A DNA stretch of 56,338 nucleotides, taken from Telmatospirillum sp. Its GTDB lineage: Bacteria > Pseudomonadota > Alphaproteobacteria > CACIAM-22H2. The notes beneath the pieces are model-generated. The model was not told the DNA's origin, did no database searches, and saw only the letters and a program-made list of their open reading frames with translations. The translations under genes and the position numbers were made by a program. This document shows positions 1 through 8,130 of this stretch, piece by piece (the stretch's first letter is position 1; every line of letters begins with the position of its first letter). The stretch lies in NCBI GenBank assembly GCA_020248985.1, contig JADCGL010000041.1:1-56338 (forward strand), in the 5' to 3' direction.

Positions 1-239
1 AAGCGCGAACCCACCACGGCGCGGTAATTGTCGCGCGTGACGACGATTTCGGCGAAGTCGATGCCGTATTCGGCGGCCACTTCGCGCCCGCGCGGCTCGG
101 CCGTCACGATCGCGATGTTTTTGGCCGGCATATCGATATGGCGCAGGATGAGCGGCAGCACGCCCTGGCCGATCGAGCCGAAGCCCAAGATCAGGAGACG
201 CCCGCCATAGGCCACATGCTTTTTACCCAATGCTTCCAT
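1..239 (-). CDS. hss: Homospermidine synthase, N-terminal part (cut by window edge)
   Basis: This is the first 79 codons of homospermidine synthase, which makes the polyamine homospermidine from putrescine or spermidine with NAD as a catalytic cofactor. After the ATG at 239 the product shows a Rossmann nucleotide-binding loop, LILGFGSIGQGVLP (about residues 15-28), then RHIDMP and ITxVTAEPRGREVAAEYGI, as in bacterial Hss proteins. The rest of the gene lies to the left of the window. It has a long upstream gap, so it probably has its own promoter. The family assignment is firm; only the N-terminal domain can be judged. Confidence 0.9.
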   Translation of the reverse strand, partial: MEALGKKHVAYGGRLLILGFGSIGQGVLPLILRHIDMPAKNIAIVTAEPRGREVAAEYGIDFAEIVVTRDNYRAVVGSR

Positions 240-818
240 CAAAAGACGCTCCCGACGTCCTGCCTATTGTGCGAAGTGCGCGCAAAAGGCGAAGACAAGT
301 CCGGTCCAACGGGGCCGACCCAAAGCGGCCAACGACGTCGAAATCCGGTTGTTCGAACAGAACGGAAGAAAAGGCTTCCGCAGCGAAGTCGCTGCATCGG
401 GCGCCGTCAGTTCCCGAAAACGGGCATGACAGCGCTGGTCCCGATGCAGGCGATGCCGATAAAGCGCGGCACCGCCCTCGCGGCGGTTATCCTTTTATGG
501 TCGGAAGGCGCAAAGCCCCGAACTCGGCCGCAACCATGTCACATCCCCTAAGGTTCACCGGCCCACTGTCGACCGGTTCGTACCGAAAAGGACGCGTCAC
601 CGTCGTTGCTTGACCTCGAGCGCTTGGTGGTCGAGAGGCGTGAGAGCTCTTCGCGAGCTCGCCGCCCTACCTCTTAGCGCTTGCCTCGTGGGCCTGGGGC
701 ACGTGCGATTGGCGTCTAAGCGGGTAAATATCACAATTCCCCGCACACGCAATAGGAAATTGGCCGCGCCGGCAATTTTTTTCGCGACTGCGGCCCGGAT
801 GCCGCAGCGCTGCAAGCT
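240..818. other. Gene-free stretch upstream of hss
   Basis: These 579 bp lie between the start of hss and the stop of the HPt-like gene, both on the minus strand. No reading frame here has the strong GC3 bias of the neighbouring genes, and I see no tRNA or known riboswitch. Visible structure is limited to a GAGCTC-TTCGC-GAGCTC palindrome at about 645-661 and an imperfect hairpin with a T7 run at about 758-782. The run lies on the plus strand side, so it is a poor terminator for the minus-strand genes. The hss promoter should lie here, but I cannot place it. Confidence 0.5.
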
Positions 819-1310
819 TTATTTGTATTTTGCACTCGCTGCACGCAAAGCCGCGAGCAGTTCCGATTCGATCTGCCCGCCGAAGCCGGTGATGCGCTGG
901 GCCAGCACCACGTAGAGCGCGTCGATATGGTGGCCGACGATGACGGCATTCCACGCACTGGGCGTCTTGATCTGCAGCACGTAGTCGTGCAGCGATTTGG
1001 CGATCTGCGTGAGCAGCGGAAATTTGAACGTGCCGCCGAGTCCTTTGATGTCGATGGCGTCGTTGCCCACGCGCTGCAGCATGGCGAGCGACAGCAGTTC
1101 GCCGTCGGGCAGGGCCGCCAGATCCTCGCGCAGCTTGCGCAAGGTGGCCCCGATGTCGCGCACGAATTTCTCGGAGCTCTTTTCGACGACGTTCTGCAGC
1201 TTCTGCGTTTCGCCTGCCGACAGCACGACGCCGAATCCGGTCTTGAAATTGACCGCGCGTTTGCGCAAGTCGCCCGACGGCTGGATGATCTGGACTTTCT
1301 GGCCTGCCAC
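819..1310 (-). CDS. HPt-like helical protein lacking the phospho-accepting histidine
   Basis: A 163-residue, mostly helical protein that starts at a GTG. Residues 83-100 (NDAIDIKGLGGTFKFPLL) resemble the core of small alphaproteobacterial HPt-like proteins. From memory, these carry an A-H-D-I-K-G type motif, with the histidine as phosphoryl acceptor. Here that position is Ile86 (codon ATC), while Lys89 and Gly90, which normally follow, are kept. The gene lies 57 bp downstream of the receiver gene on the same strand and is probably co-transcribed with it. If the alignment is right, the protein cannot take part in His-Asp phosphorelay and may act by binding alone. HPt membership rests on recalled family patterns; a plain hypothetical helical protein is the alternative. 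Confidence 0.6.
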   Translation of the reverse strand: MAGQKVQIIQPSGDLRKRAVNFKTGFGVVLSAGETQKLQNVVEKSSEKFVRDIGATLRKLREDLAALPDGELLSLAMLQRVGNDAIDIKGLGGTFKFPLLTQIAKSLHDYVLQIKTPSAWNAVIVGHHIDALYVVLAQRITGFGGQIESELLAALRAASAKYK

Positions 1311-1367
1311 GCACCGACCCCCAAAAACTGCACAACGACGCGGTCGTCGTCGCTCGAATACGCGATT

Positions 1368-1877
1368 CTACCGGGGTGTCGCGTTCGGGTCCACACCGCG
1401 CCGATCGGGACCGTTGAAAGGCTGCTGGCGACGGCGCCGCTCGGGCCCGAAATAGGTCGGCGCATTCACGTAAGGGCGCGGGAAGGCGATGATCGCCGCG
1501 AGGCGCTTGTAGAGCGAATCGACCGTGTAGGGCTTGGCGACGAATTCGTTGGCGCCGTGGTCGCGGGCCTCGATCACGAACGGCTCCTCCGAGCGTGCGG
1601 TCAGCACGATGACCGGCAGCAGCCGGTCGCGCGAGGCCGGGTCCTTGCGAATATAGTCGAGCATGTCGATGCCCGACAGCGGCGTGAGGTCGCGCTCGGT
1701 GATCACGATGTCGATGCCGCCCTCCTTGATCACCGCCATCGCCTTGTCGTAGTCGGTTGCCCGGCGCACGTAGTTGGCGCCCAGCATCGCCAGAATGTCG
1801 TTCAGCATCTGCAAGGCGAGACCGTTCGGGTCGACGATCAAAAAACGCACTTTGCTGAAATCGATTTTTTCGGCCAT
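1368..1877 (-). CDS. Atypical response-regulator receiver protein (phosphoacceptor Asp replaced by Glu)
   Basis: A 169-residue single-domain receiver with a short basic tail. It starts at the ATG at 1877 (MAEKIDF); the longer frame upstream has no support. Conserved receiver features are FLIVDPN (residues 12-18), VIVLTAR with Thr93, and VAKPY with Lys115. The phosphorylation site reads VITERDLTPLSG, placing Glu61 where Asp is expected, and the second acidic residue after Asp16 is Pro17. The tail FPRPYVNAPTYFGPERRRR matches a receiver family common in Rhodospirillales. The pocket is therefore degenerate, and Glu may mimic the phosphorylated state. The HPt-like gene downstream is its likely partner. 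Confidence 0.85.
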   Translation of the reverse strand: MAEKIDFSKVRFLIVDPNGLALQMLNDILAMLGANYVRRATDYDKAMAVIKEGGIDIVITERDLTPLSGIDMLDYIRKDPASRDRLLPVIVLTARSEEPFVIEARDHGANEFVAKPYTVDSLYKRLAAIIAFPRPYVNAPTYFGPERRRRQQPFNGPDRRGVDPNATPR

Positions 1878-2048
1878 CGCTTCGCGGTTCTTAAGGCAGT
1901 TTCTGCCGCCCTGTTTACGGCGGCGAGCCGCAGCATACAAGCCGCATACGAAGCGCATGCCGCACCGGGGCCGCAGAACTTGAAAATCCGACCACCCGGG
2001 CGCCTAATCGAAATGCGGCCTCGCGGTATCGGCGGAACGGAGTAGGAC

Positions 2049-3458
2049 TTGGAAAAGACAGGCAAAACCACGCGCACCGAACGCGACACGCTGGGGTCGG
2101 TCGAGGTTCCGGGCGACCGCTATTGGGGGGCAGCGACCCAGCGCAGCCTCATTTTCTTCAAGATCGGCGACGAACGCATGCCGACAGCCCTCATCCGCGC
2201 TTTCGGCGTGCAGAAAAAGGCGGCGGCCCTTGCCAACGCCAAGCTCGGCGCCCTTGCAGCCCCGCTGCTCGAGCCGATCCTGGCAGCTTGCGATGCCGTC
2301 ATCGACGGCAGCCTCGACGCGCATTTCCCCCTGTCGGTCTGGCAGACCGGCTCGGGCACGCAGACCAACATGAACGTCAACGAAGTGGTCGCCAACCGCG
2401 CCAACGAGATTCTGGGCGCCGCCTTGGGTGCAAAATCGCCCGTGCATCCCAACGACCATGTCAATCGCGGCCAGTCGTCGAACGATTCGTTTCCGACCGC
2501 GATGCATATTGCCGCGGTCGCCGAGATCCACGACACGCTGATGCCCGGGCTCGACCGGCTGCACACGGTCCTGCTCGCCAAGGCAACCGAAATGGCGGGC
2601 ACCGTCAAACTCGGCCGCACGCATCTGCAGGATGCCGTGCCGATGACGCTGGGCCAGGAGATCGGCGCGTGGGCGCGCCAGGTCGAAACGGCCCTTGCGC
2701 GCCTCGAACAGATGCTGCCGCGCCTCTATCGGGTGGCGCAAGGCGGGACGGCCGTCGGCACCGGGCTCAACACGCATCGCGACTTTGCGAGCCAGTTCGC
2801 GCGCGAATTGGCCGGCCTCTCGGGCCTGCCCTTCGCCTCCGCCGACGACAAGTTCGAGGCGATGGCCGCCCACGACGCGCTCGTCGAATGTTCGGGCGTG
2901 CTGAACACGATCGCCGTGGGCTTGCACAAAATCGCCAACGATGTGCGCCTGCTCGCCTCGGGCCCGCGCGCTGGCCTCGGCGAGTTGCGGCTGCCCGAAA
3001 ACGAGCCCGGCTCCTCGATCATGCCGGGCAAGACCAACCCGACCCAGGCCGAAGCTTTGACGATGGTATGTGCCCAAGTTTTCGGCAATCACACGACTGT
3101 CACATTCGCAGGCGCCTCCGGGCATCTGCAGCTCAACGTCTACAAGCCTGTGATTATCCTCAATGTGCTGCAGTCGATTCGCCTGCTCGGCGACGCAGCC
3201 GCAAGCTTCGCCGACCATTGCATAGCCGGACTCGGCGCAAATACCACGCAATTGGCGCAGAATATCGAACGCGCGCTGATGCTGGTCACGGCCCTCAATC
3301 CGCATATCGGCTACGATGCCGCCGCCAAGGTCGCACGCTATGCCGACGCCCATGGAATTACCCCCAAAGACGCGGCAATTGCATTGGGTCTGGTCTCCAG
3401 GGAGGATTTCGAGCGTTGGGTGCAGCCGCTCGATATGCTTGGTCCAAACGACAATTAA
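2049..3458 (+). CDS. fumC: Fumarate hydratase class II
   Basis: Iron-independent fumarase of the TCA cycle, converting fumarate and water to L-malate as a cytoplasmic homotetramer. Length is 469 residues, normal for the family. It contains [12 protein letters not shown] (102-113), [14 protein letters not shown] (133-146), [10 protein letters not shown] with the active-site TH pair at 191-192, and the superfamily signature [10 protein letters not shown] (321-330) that bears the catalytic serine loop. The start is a TTG preceded by GGAG about 8 nt upstream; no ATG lies near the expected N-terminus. It is transcribed away from the receiver gene, and a ribbon-helix-helix gene follows 135 bp later. 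Confidence 0.96.
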   Translation: MEKTGKTTRTERDTLGSVEVPGDRYWGAATQRSLIFFKIGDERMPTALIRAFGVQKKAAALANAKLGALAAPLLEPILAACDAVIDGSLDAHFPLSVWQTGSGTQTNMNVNEVVANRANEILGAALGAKSPVHPNDHVNRGQSSNDSFPTAMHIAAVAEIHDTLMPGLDRLHTVLLAKATEMAGTVKLGRTHLQDAVPMTLGQEIGAWARQVETALARLEQMLPRLYRVAQGGTAVGTGLNTHRDFASQFARELAGLSGLPFASADDKFEAMAAHDALVECSGVLNTIAVGLHKIANDVRLLASGPRAGLGELRLPENEPGSSIMPGKTNPTQAEALTMVCAQVFGNHTTVTFAGASGHLQLNVYKPVIILNVLQSIRLLGDAAASFADHCIAGLGANTTQLAQNIERALMLVTALNPHIGYDAAAKVARYADAHGITPKDAAIALGLVSREDFERWVQPLDMLGPNDN

Positions 3459-3593
3459 CGTGCTATGCTTTTTTCTCGGTCGTGTTTGGTTTACGGGGGA
3501 CGGCCGATTGGGTTGGCGTCAAGGGGACGTTCGGGGATTTCGAGAAGCTTGGGGGCTGCGGCCTCATTGGGGTACAAACCGGGGGAGTGGGAT

Positions 3594-3851
3594 ATGTCAG
3601 GTTCGATTCGCAAGCGGTCCGTCGTGATCGCGGGACACCGTACGAGTATTTCGCTGGAGCCGGAATTTTGGACGGCACTCAAAGACATCGCGCGCCAGCG
3701 CAACGCATCGATCAACGATCTCGTGACCGAGATCGACAAGATGCGCGCGGTCAAGGACGAGGCCGGCAATTTGTCGAGCGCGTTGCGCGTCTATGTGCTG
3801 CAGGCGCTGACGGGCGGCAACTCGACCATGGGCGACGCCGTCCCCGCCTGA
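3594..3851 (+). CDS. Ribbon-helix-helix domain protein
   Basis: An 85-residue protein matching the small ribbon-helix-helix family of alphaproteobacteria (RHH_4 type). The ATG at 3594 follows a purine-rich GGGGGAGTGG, and the protein opens with MSGSIRKRSVVIAGHRTSIS. The beta strand RTSISLEPEFW is followed by two helices (ALKDIARQRNASINDLVTEI and NLSSALRVYVLQAL). These proteins are probably DNA-binding dimers; the target is unknown. The frame with a start at 3465 is longer but lacks a Shine-Dalgarno and family similarity in the extension. The last codons overlap the Sel1-repeat gene. Confidence 0.85.
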   Translation: MSGSIRKRSVVIAGHRTSISLEPEFWTALKDIARQRNASINDLVTEIDKMRAVKDEAGNLSSALRVYVLQALTGGNSTMGDAVPA

Positions 3852-4609
3852 TCGGCGGACTACTCGGCCTGGGTTTGGCGCTGGCGGTTTGGGGCAATCC
3901 TGCCGCAGCGTTCGACCGGGACCAGGAATGGGAACGCGGCGTGGCGGCCTTTGCGGCCGGCGATTTCGAGTCCGCGTGGTTCCGGTTTTTCGGGCTCGCC
4001 CGTGCGGGCGACGTCGAATCGCAATTCAATCTCGGACAAATGTACCGGACCGGGCGCGGCATCCAGCGCGACGTGCTGGAAGCCAAACGCTGGTACGAGC
4101 GCGCGGCGGCCCTTGGCTACGCGCCCGCGCAGTTCCAACTCGGCGTGTTGTGGGAACGCGGCGACGGCGTGCCGCCGGATCTCGTCGAAGCGCGCAGCTG
4201 GTTCGCGCGCGCGGCCCAGCAGAATTTCGAACCGGCGCGCGACGCGCTCGAAGCGGTCGAGCAGATCCTCGCTGGGCGCGGACGCCCGCTGCGCCAACCG
4301 CCCGCAGCGTCCGCGTCCGAACCGGCCGCACCGCGCCCGAACCCGCCCGCGCGCCCGGGCCAGAATAATGCGGGCCCGAACAGCCCGACAGCCGCGACAC
4401 CGGCCGCACCCGCACCGACACGCGCCGCGCCGCCGCCCACAACGCCCGCCACAACAGCGGCTACAACGGCGCCCACTACACCACAGCGCCGCGAACCGGC
4501 TGGCGGCTGGCCCACAAGTGCCGGTGCGATCGCGCCGACGCTTACCGTGCCGGCGACGGCGCCCGCCCCTGCCCCGGTGCCTGCCCCGGTAGTTGCACCG
4601 ATAAATTGA
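3848..4609 (+). CDS. Secreted Sel1-repeat protein with Pro/Ala/Thr-rich tail (start uncertain)
   Basis: The product has a hydrophobic export segment (LIGGLLGLGLALAVWG, ending in NPAAAF) and then Sel1/TPR-like repeats, for example AQFQLGVLWERGDGVPPDLVEARSWF. A tail of about 100 residues rich in Pro, Ala and Thr follows. Sel1 proteins are usually periplasmic scaffolds. No ATG, GTG or TTG lies in frame upstream of the signal segment. The only usable codon is a CTG at 3848 that overlaps the stop of the ribbon-helix-helix gene (CTGA). The same frame read further back encodes RRRPR just before the hydrophobic segment, a typical signal-peptide n-region, so a start in that overlap or a base error near 3830 is possible. 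The 3' end overlaps the AsmA gene on the other strand. Confidence 0.75.
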   Translation: MIGGLLGLGLALAVWGNPAAAFDRDQEWERGVAAFAAGDFESAWFRFFGLARAGDVESQFNLGQMYRTGRGIQRDVLEAKRWYERAAALGYAPAQFQLGVLWERGDGVPPDLVEARSWFARAAQQNFEPARDALEAVEQILAGRGRPLRQPPAASASEPAAPRPNPPARPGQNNAGPNSPTAATPAAPAPTRAAPPPTTPATTAATTAPTTPQRREPAGGWPTSAGAIAPTLTVPATAPAPAPVPAPVVAPIN

Positions 4610-6638
4610 CGCGCGGCCGGTCGGCGGCACCGGCCAAGCCCACCACGGCGCGCGGCGCGTTTGCAGCCGCACTCAAGCCAAACGCCAGATCGAGTCGCCA
4701 ATTCGCGACGTCGAAATCGCCGACGAGGTCGCCCGCGAGGTCGCGCACGCCGCCGCGCAGAACAAGGCGCGTGTCCGCCGTGCGCGCAACCCCTTTGGCG
4801 ACGGTCCACGTGCCGGCAAGATTGCGAAAGTCGCTGCGCCCGCCGCGCGCGAGCAGGCGCCCCAGTTCGAGCAGATCCGGCGCGCGCCCGCCGCCGCCAA
4901 GACGGTCCGCTAGGCCGGAAAACTCAACGCCTTCGATCGAGCCCGTTGGCGCCGACATGCGGATCTGACCGCCAAGTCCCGCGGCCATTTCGGCGGCGTC
5001 GCGCCCGGCCGTGGCAAGACGGCCCGACAGGCTCAACGGCCCGCGCAAGATCTGCGGGTTGCCGAACAACGCCGCAAGGCGCGCAAGCTCGCCGTCGGCA
5101 AGCGCGAACTCGAGCGCGAGATCGGGGCGGCCGCCGCCCGAGAGGCGTAAAGCGGCCTCAAGCCGCCCGCCCCAGAAGCCGCCGACGAGCCGCGTGACCG
5201 AAATGCCGTCGGCCGCGAAAGTCGCCGCGAGTTGGGCATCGGCCAAGCTGAACGCATCGAACACAAGCGTGCGCGCGGCCAAGGCGAGATCGAACTGGCT
5301 GCTGCCGATCAGATCGAACTGCAGCGGCGTGCGTCCCCAACCGCCGGGACCCGGCGGCGGCGGTTGGGCCGCCGCCGCGGCACGCGCGGTCTGGCTGCGC
5401 GTCAAAAGCGGGCCGCGTTCGGGCGGCGCCACGAGAGCCCGCGCAAAAAACGGCCCGAGATCGATGCGGTCGCCGGCCAATTGGGCACTCAGGCGGCCGT
5501 CGCGAAACGACAGCGCGCCGGTGGCGCGCTGACCGGCCAGCGACAATTCGAGCGGGCTCAACACTGCGCCGTATATGAGCGGATCGATCGCGAGGCGGCC
5601 GCGCATCGACAAGGCGCCCAAATGCCGCGCCACACCGAGCCCGAGGCCGCGCAAGAAGCGCGTTGCGTCGGGGGCCTGCAAATCGAGCTGGCCGTCGCGC
5701 ACGCGCAATTGGGCGCCAGCAAGGGCGCGCACCGCCAGTTCGTCGATGGCAAGCGTGTCGCCGTTGCGTGCCGCCGCCAGCACCAGCCCCTCGGCCTCGC
5801 CGCCCGTCCAAGCGAGGCGCGCGATGCGCAAGCGCAGATCGAGATCGCCGGTCGGCAACGCAGCCGCGAGTGCCGCAAGCCCGGCAAGATCCGTATCGCC
5901 GACGCGCAGATCGAGGGATGTGCGCCCGCCTTCCTGCTGCAAGGCGCCGTTTGCCGCAAACGGCCCGCCGGCAAGTTCGAACGCGGCGATGTCGAGTAGC
6001 GTGGCGCTTGCGCGCAAATTGCCCGAAACCGTGCCGAGGCCAGCAACCGGCCCTTCGATGCGCGCTTCGAGCACGTTCTCGCGCGGGTCGAAGAGGCCGG
6101 CGACCGCCAGCGGCATCGATCCTTCGAGCGCAAGGGCGACCGCGACAGTCGCGGCCTGCCAGGCAAGCGTGCCGCGTGCCGCCACATCGCCCCATTGCAC
6201 GGCGACAGTCGCACCCGTGCCCGCGACCGCAAGGGGGCGGCCGGCAAGCGTGCCCTCGACGCGCCACGCATCGCCCGACAAAGTGCGCTCGAACGAAACC
6301 CCGTCGCCCGCAAAGCGCAGACGCTCGGCATCGCCCGAAATCAGTCCGGCGCGGCCGAAAAATTCGGCCGCGCCCGCAAGTGCGGCACCGGTCGCCGCAA
6401 TTTCGCCGAGCCAGCCGATTTCACCCAACTCGATGCGCGCGATTTTCAGCGTCCCGGGCCAGCCATAGTCGTACGAAACCGGCCCGGCCACGCGCGCGGG
6501 CTGACCGACGGCCGCCCCGAGCCGATCGGCGAGCAGGGCAGCTTCGCGATCCGGATCGGGCAGCAGCCATGCGGCCGCCAAGCCCGCGAGCGCCGCGAGC
6601 GCCGCAAGCCCGAAACCGGCCTTTTTGATGCGATTCAT
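4542..6638 (-). CDS. AsmA-family inner-membrane protein
   Basis: A 698-residue protein with one N-terminal membrane anchor (GFGLAALAALAGLAAAWLL) and a long beta-rich periplasmic part. The segment GQPARVAGPVSYDYGWPG has the AsmA N-terminal pattern. The C-terminal part (LRGPLSLSGRLATAGRD, then GGQIRMSAPTGSIEGVEFSGL) matches the AsmA-like C-terminal domain. AsmA proteins are linked to phospholipid or lipid transport and outer membrane assembly. The start at 6638 has GGGAAGG about 9 nt upstream and is preferred over the ATG at 6647, which abuts that site. The last 68 bp overlap the Sel1 gene in antisense. Confidence 0.82.
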   Translation of the reverse strand: MNRIKKAGFGLAALAALAGLAAAWLLPDPDREAALLADRLGAAVGQPARVAGPVSYDYGWPGTLKIARIELGEIGWLGEIAATGAALAGAAEFFGRAGLISGDAERLRFAGDGVSFERTLSGDAWRVEGTLAGRPLAVAGTGATVAVQWGDVAARGTLAWQAATVAVALALEGSMPLAVAGLFDPRENVLEARIEGPVAGLGTVSGNLRASATLLDIAAFELAGGPFAANGALQQEGGRTSLDLRVGDTDLAGLAALAAALPTGDLDLRLRIARLAWTGGEAEGLVLAAARNGDTLAIDELAVRALAGAQLRVRDGQLDLQAPDATRFLRGLGLGVARHLGALSMRGRLAIDPLIYGAVLSPLELSLAGQRATGALSFRDGRLSAQLAGDRIDLGPFFARALVAPPERGPLLTRSQTARAAAAAQPPPPGPGGWGRTPLQFDLIGSSQFDLALAARTLVFDAFSLADAQLAATFAADGISVTRLVGGFWGGRLEAALRLSGGGRPDLALEFALADGELARLAALFGNPQILRGPLSLSGRLATAGRDAAEMAAGLGGQIRMSAPTGSIEGVEFSGLADRLGGGGRAPDLLELGRLLARGGRSDFRNLAGTWTVAKGVARTADTRLVLRGGVRDLAGDLVGDFDVANWRLDLAFGLSAAANAPRAVVGLAGAADRPRVNLSVQLPGQAPGQGRAPSPAR

Positions 6639-6768
6639 GGCGCGCATCCTTCCCGATTTCGGCTCCAACCGCCACCCCGGAAACGAGCCGGGGAAAGAGG
6701 CTGGCAATCGCAGCCGCCCCCGTGCTATCGAGCGAGACAATCTACAAAATCCGAAAGTAAAGTCCCCC

Positions 6769-7422
6769 ATGTTCAATGAGATTCTTGCGTCGATTACGCC
6801 CGAAGCGCTCGCGGCGCTGGGCACGGTCATCATGATCGATCTGGTGCTGGCGGGCGACAATGCGGTCGTCATCGGCATGGCGGCGGCGGGCCTGCCGGCC
6901 GAGCAGCGCAGCAAGGTGCTGCTTGTCGGCATTGTGGCGGCGACGCTGCTGCGGATTGCGTTCGCGAGCGTGACCACGCAGCTTCTTGGCATCGTCGGGC
7001 TGCTGTTTGCGGGCGGCGTGCTGCTCTTGTGGGTGTCGTGGAAACTGTGGCGCGAAATCCGCGAGCAGGGCCGCCACGAGGCCGAAGAAGGCGAGCGCGT
7101 GCTCGAAGGCCAGGAACCCGAGGCCGGCACGCCGCGCAAGACGCTGCGCCAAGCCGTGATCCAGATCATCGTCGCCGACGTGTCGATGTCGCTCGACAAC
7201 GTGCTGGCCGTGGCGGGCGCGTCGCGCGACCATCCCTACGTGCTGATCTTCGGACTGGCGATTTCCGTCGTGCTGATGGGGGCCGCGGCCGTCGCGATCG
7301 CCAATCTGCTGCAGAAGCACAAATGGATCGCCTATGTGGGATTCGCACTGATCCTCTACGTGGCCCTCCAGATGATGTGGGACGGCGCGCACGAGATCCA
7401 TCAGGCGATCGCGTCGCTTTAG
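6769..7422 (+). CDS. TerC/YjbE-family integral membrane protein, copy 1
   Basis: A 217-residue polytopic membrane protein of the TerC superfamily (YjbE-like branch), whose members are tied to manganese export or metalation of exported proteins. The two hallmark acidic motifs are present: IDLVLAGDNAVVI (Asp24, Asp30, Asn31) and VADVSMSLDNVLAV (Asp137, Asp143, Asn144). They lie in an inverted-repeat topology around a charged loop (about residues 97-125). The ATG at 6769 begins at the conserved N-terminus; the frame extends further up without similarity. A second, similar gene follows after 51 bp. I saw no manganese riboswitch in the leader. Confidence 0.88.
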   Translation: MFNEILASITPEALAALGTVIMIDLVLAGDNAVVIGMAAAGLPAEQRSKVLLVGIVAATLLRIAFASVTTQLLGIVGLLFAGGVLLLWVSWKLWREIREQGRHEAEEGERVLEGQEPEAGTPRKTLRQAVIQIIVADVSMSLDNVLAVAGASRDHPYVLIFGLAISVVLMGAAAVAIANLLQKHKWIAYVGFALILYVALQMMWDGAHEIHQAIASL

Positions 7423-7473
7423 ACGGAGCGTTCACGCTCGAGTCCAGACAGGTCTGTTCCGGGGGGAACGCAC

Positions 7474-8130
7474 ATGGGTGGGGAGACGGTACTGTTCGGC
7501 TTTACGGCGGCGCAATTCGCGCTGCTGGGCGAAGTCATCATGATCAACTTCGTGCTGTCCGGCGACAATGCGGTTGTCGTCGGCATGGCGGCGGCCGGCC
7601 TGCCGCCGGCCCAGCGCGCGCGCGCCATGTGGTTCGGCATCGGTGCGGCGACCGTGCTGCGAATCGTGTTTGCGGTCGTGGCCGTGAGCCTGTTGCAGAT
7701 CCCGGGGCTGCTGTTTGCGGGCGGCCTGCTGCTGTTCTGGGTCGGCTGGGGCCTGTGGAAAGAAATCGCCGAAAGCGCCAAGGATGAGGCCGAAGATGCG
7801 GCAGCCGCGGCGGCCGGCACGCCGCACGCCGCGCACGTGCCGACCAAAACCTTCGCCGCCGCCCTGTGGCAGATCCTGATCGCCGACGTGTCGATGTCGC
7901 TCGACAATGTGCTCGCCGTCGCCGGTGCGGCCCATGCCGATCCGGTCATTCTGGTGATCGGGCTCGTCGTGTCGGTTGCCCTGATGGGCCTTGCCGCGAC
8001 CGCGATCGCGGCCCTGCTCGAGCGCTACCGCTGGATCGCCTATGTGGGCTTGGCGCTGATCTTGTTCGTGGCCGCCGAGATGTGCTGGAAGGGTACGCAC
8101 GACGTGCTCGCCCTCGCGGGGCTCACCTAA
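7474..8130 (+). CDS. TerC/YjbE-family integral membrane protein, copy 2
   Basis: A 218-residue paralogue of the preceding gene, with the same motifs (INFVLSGDNAVVVGMAAAGL and ADVSMSLDNVLAVAG) and the same AYVGLALIL helix near the end. The middle loop has diverged to an Ala-rich stretch (EDAAAAAAGTPHAAHVPTK). The pair probably arose by tandem duplication and may work as a heteromer or as two exporters of different specificity. The start has GGGGGGA upstream. Its stop codon interlocks with the stop of the convergent hydratase gene, so no room is left for a separate terminator. Confidence 0.88.
   Translation: MGGETVLFGFTAAQFALLGEVIMINFVLSGDNAVVVGMAAAGLPPAQRARAMWFGIGAATVLRIVFAVVAVSLLQIPGLLFAGGLLLFWVGWGLWKEIAESAKDEAEDAAAAAAGTPHAAHVPTKTFAAALWQILIADVSMSLDNVLAVAGAAHADPVILVIGLVVSVALMGLAATAIAALLERYRWIAYVGLALILFVAAEMCWKGTHDVLALAGLT

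Noticed and set aside
240-818. tRNA or small RNA gene in the gap upstream of hss
   Set aside because: No cloverleaf or T-loop pattern was found; only short palindromes are visible.
6639-6768. Manganese riboswitch (yybP-ykoY) upstream of the terC genes
   Set aside because: I looked for the conserved loop sequences and did not find them.
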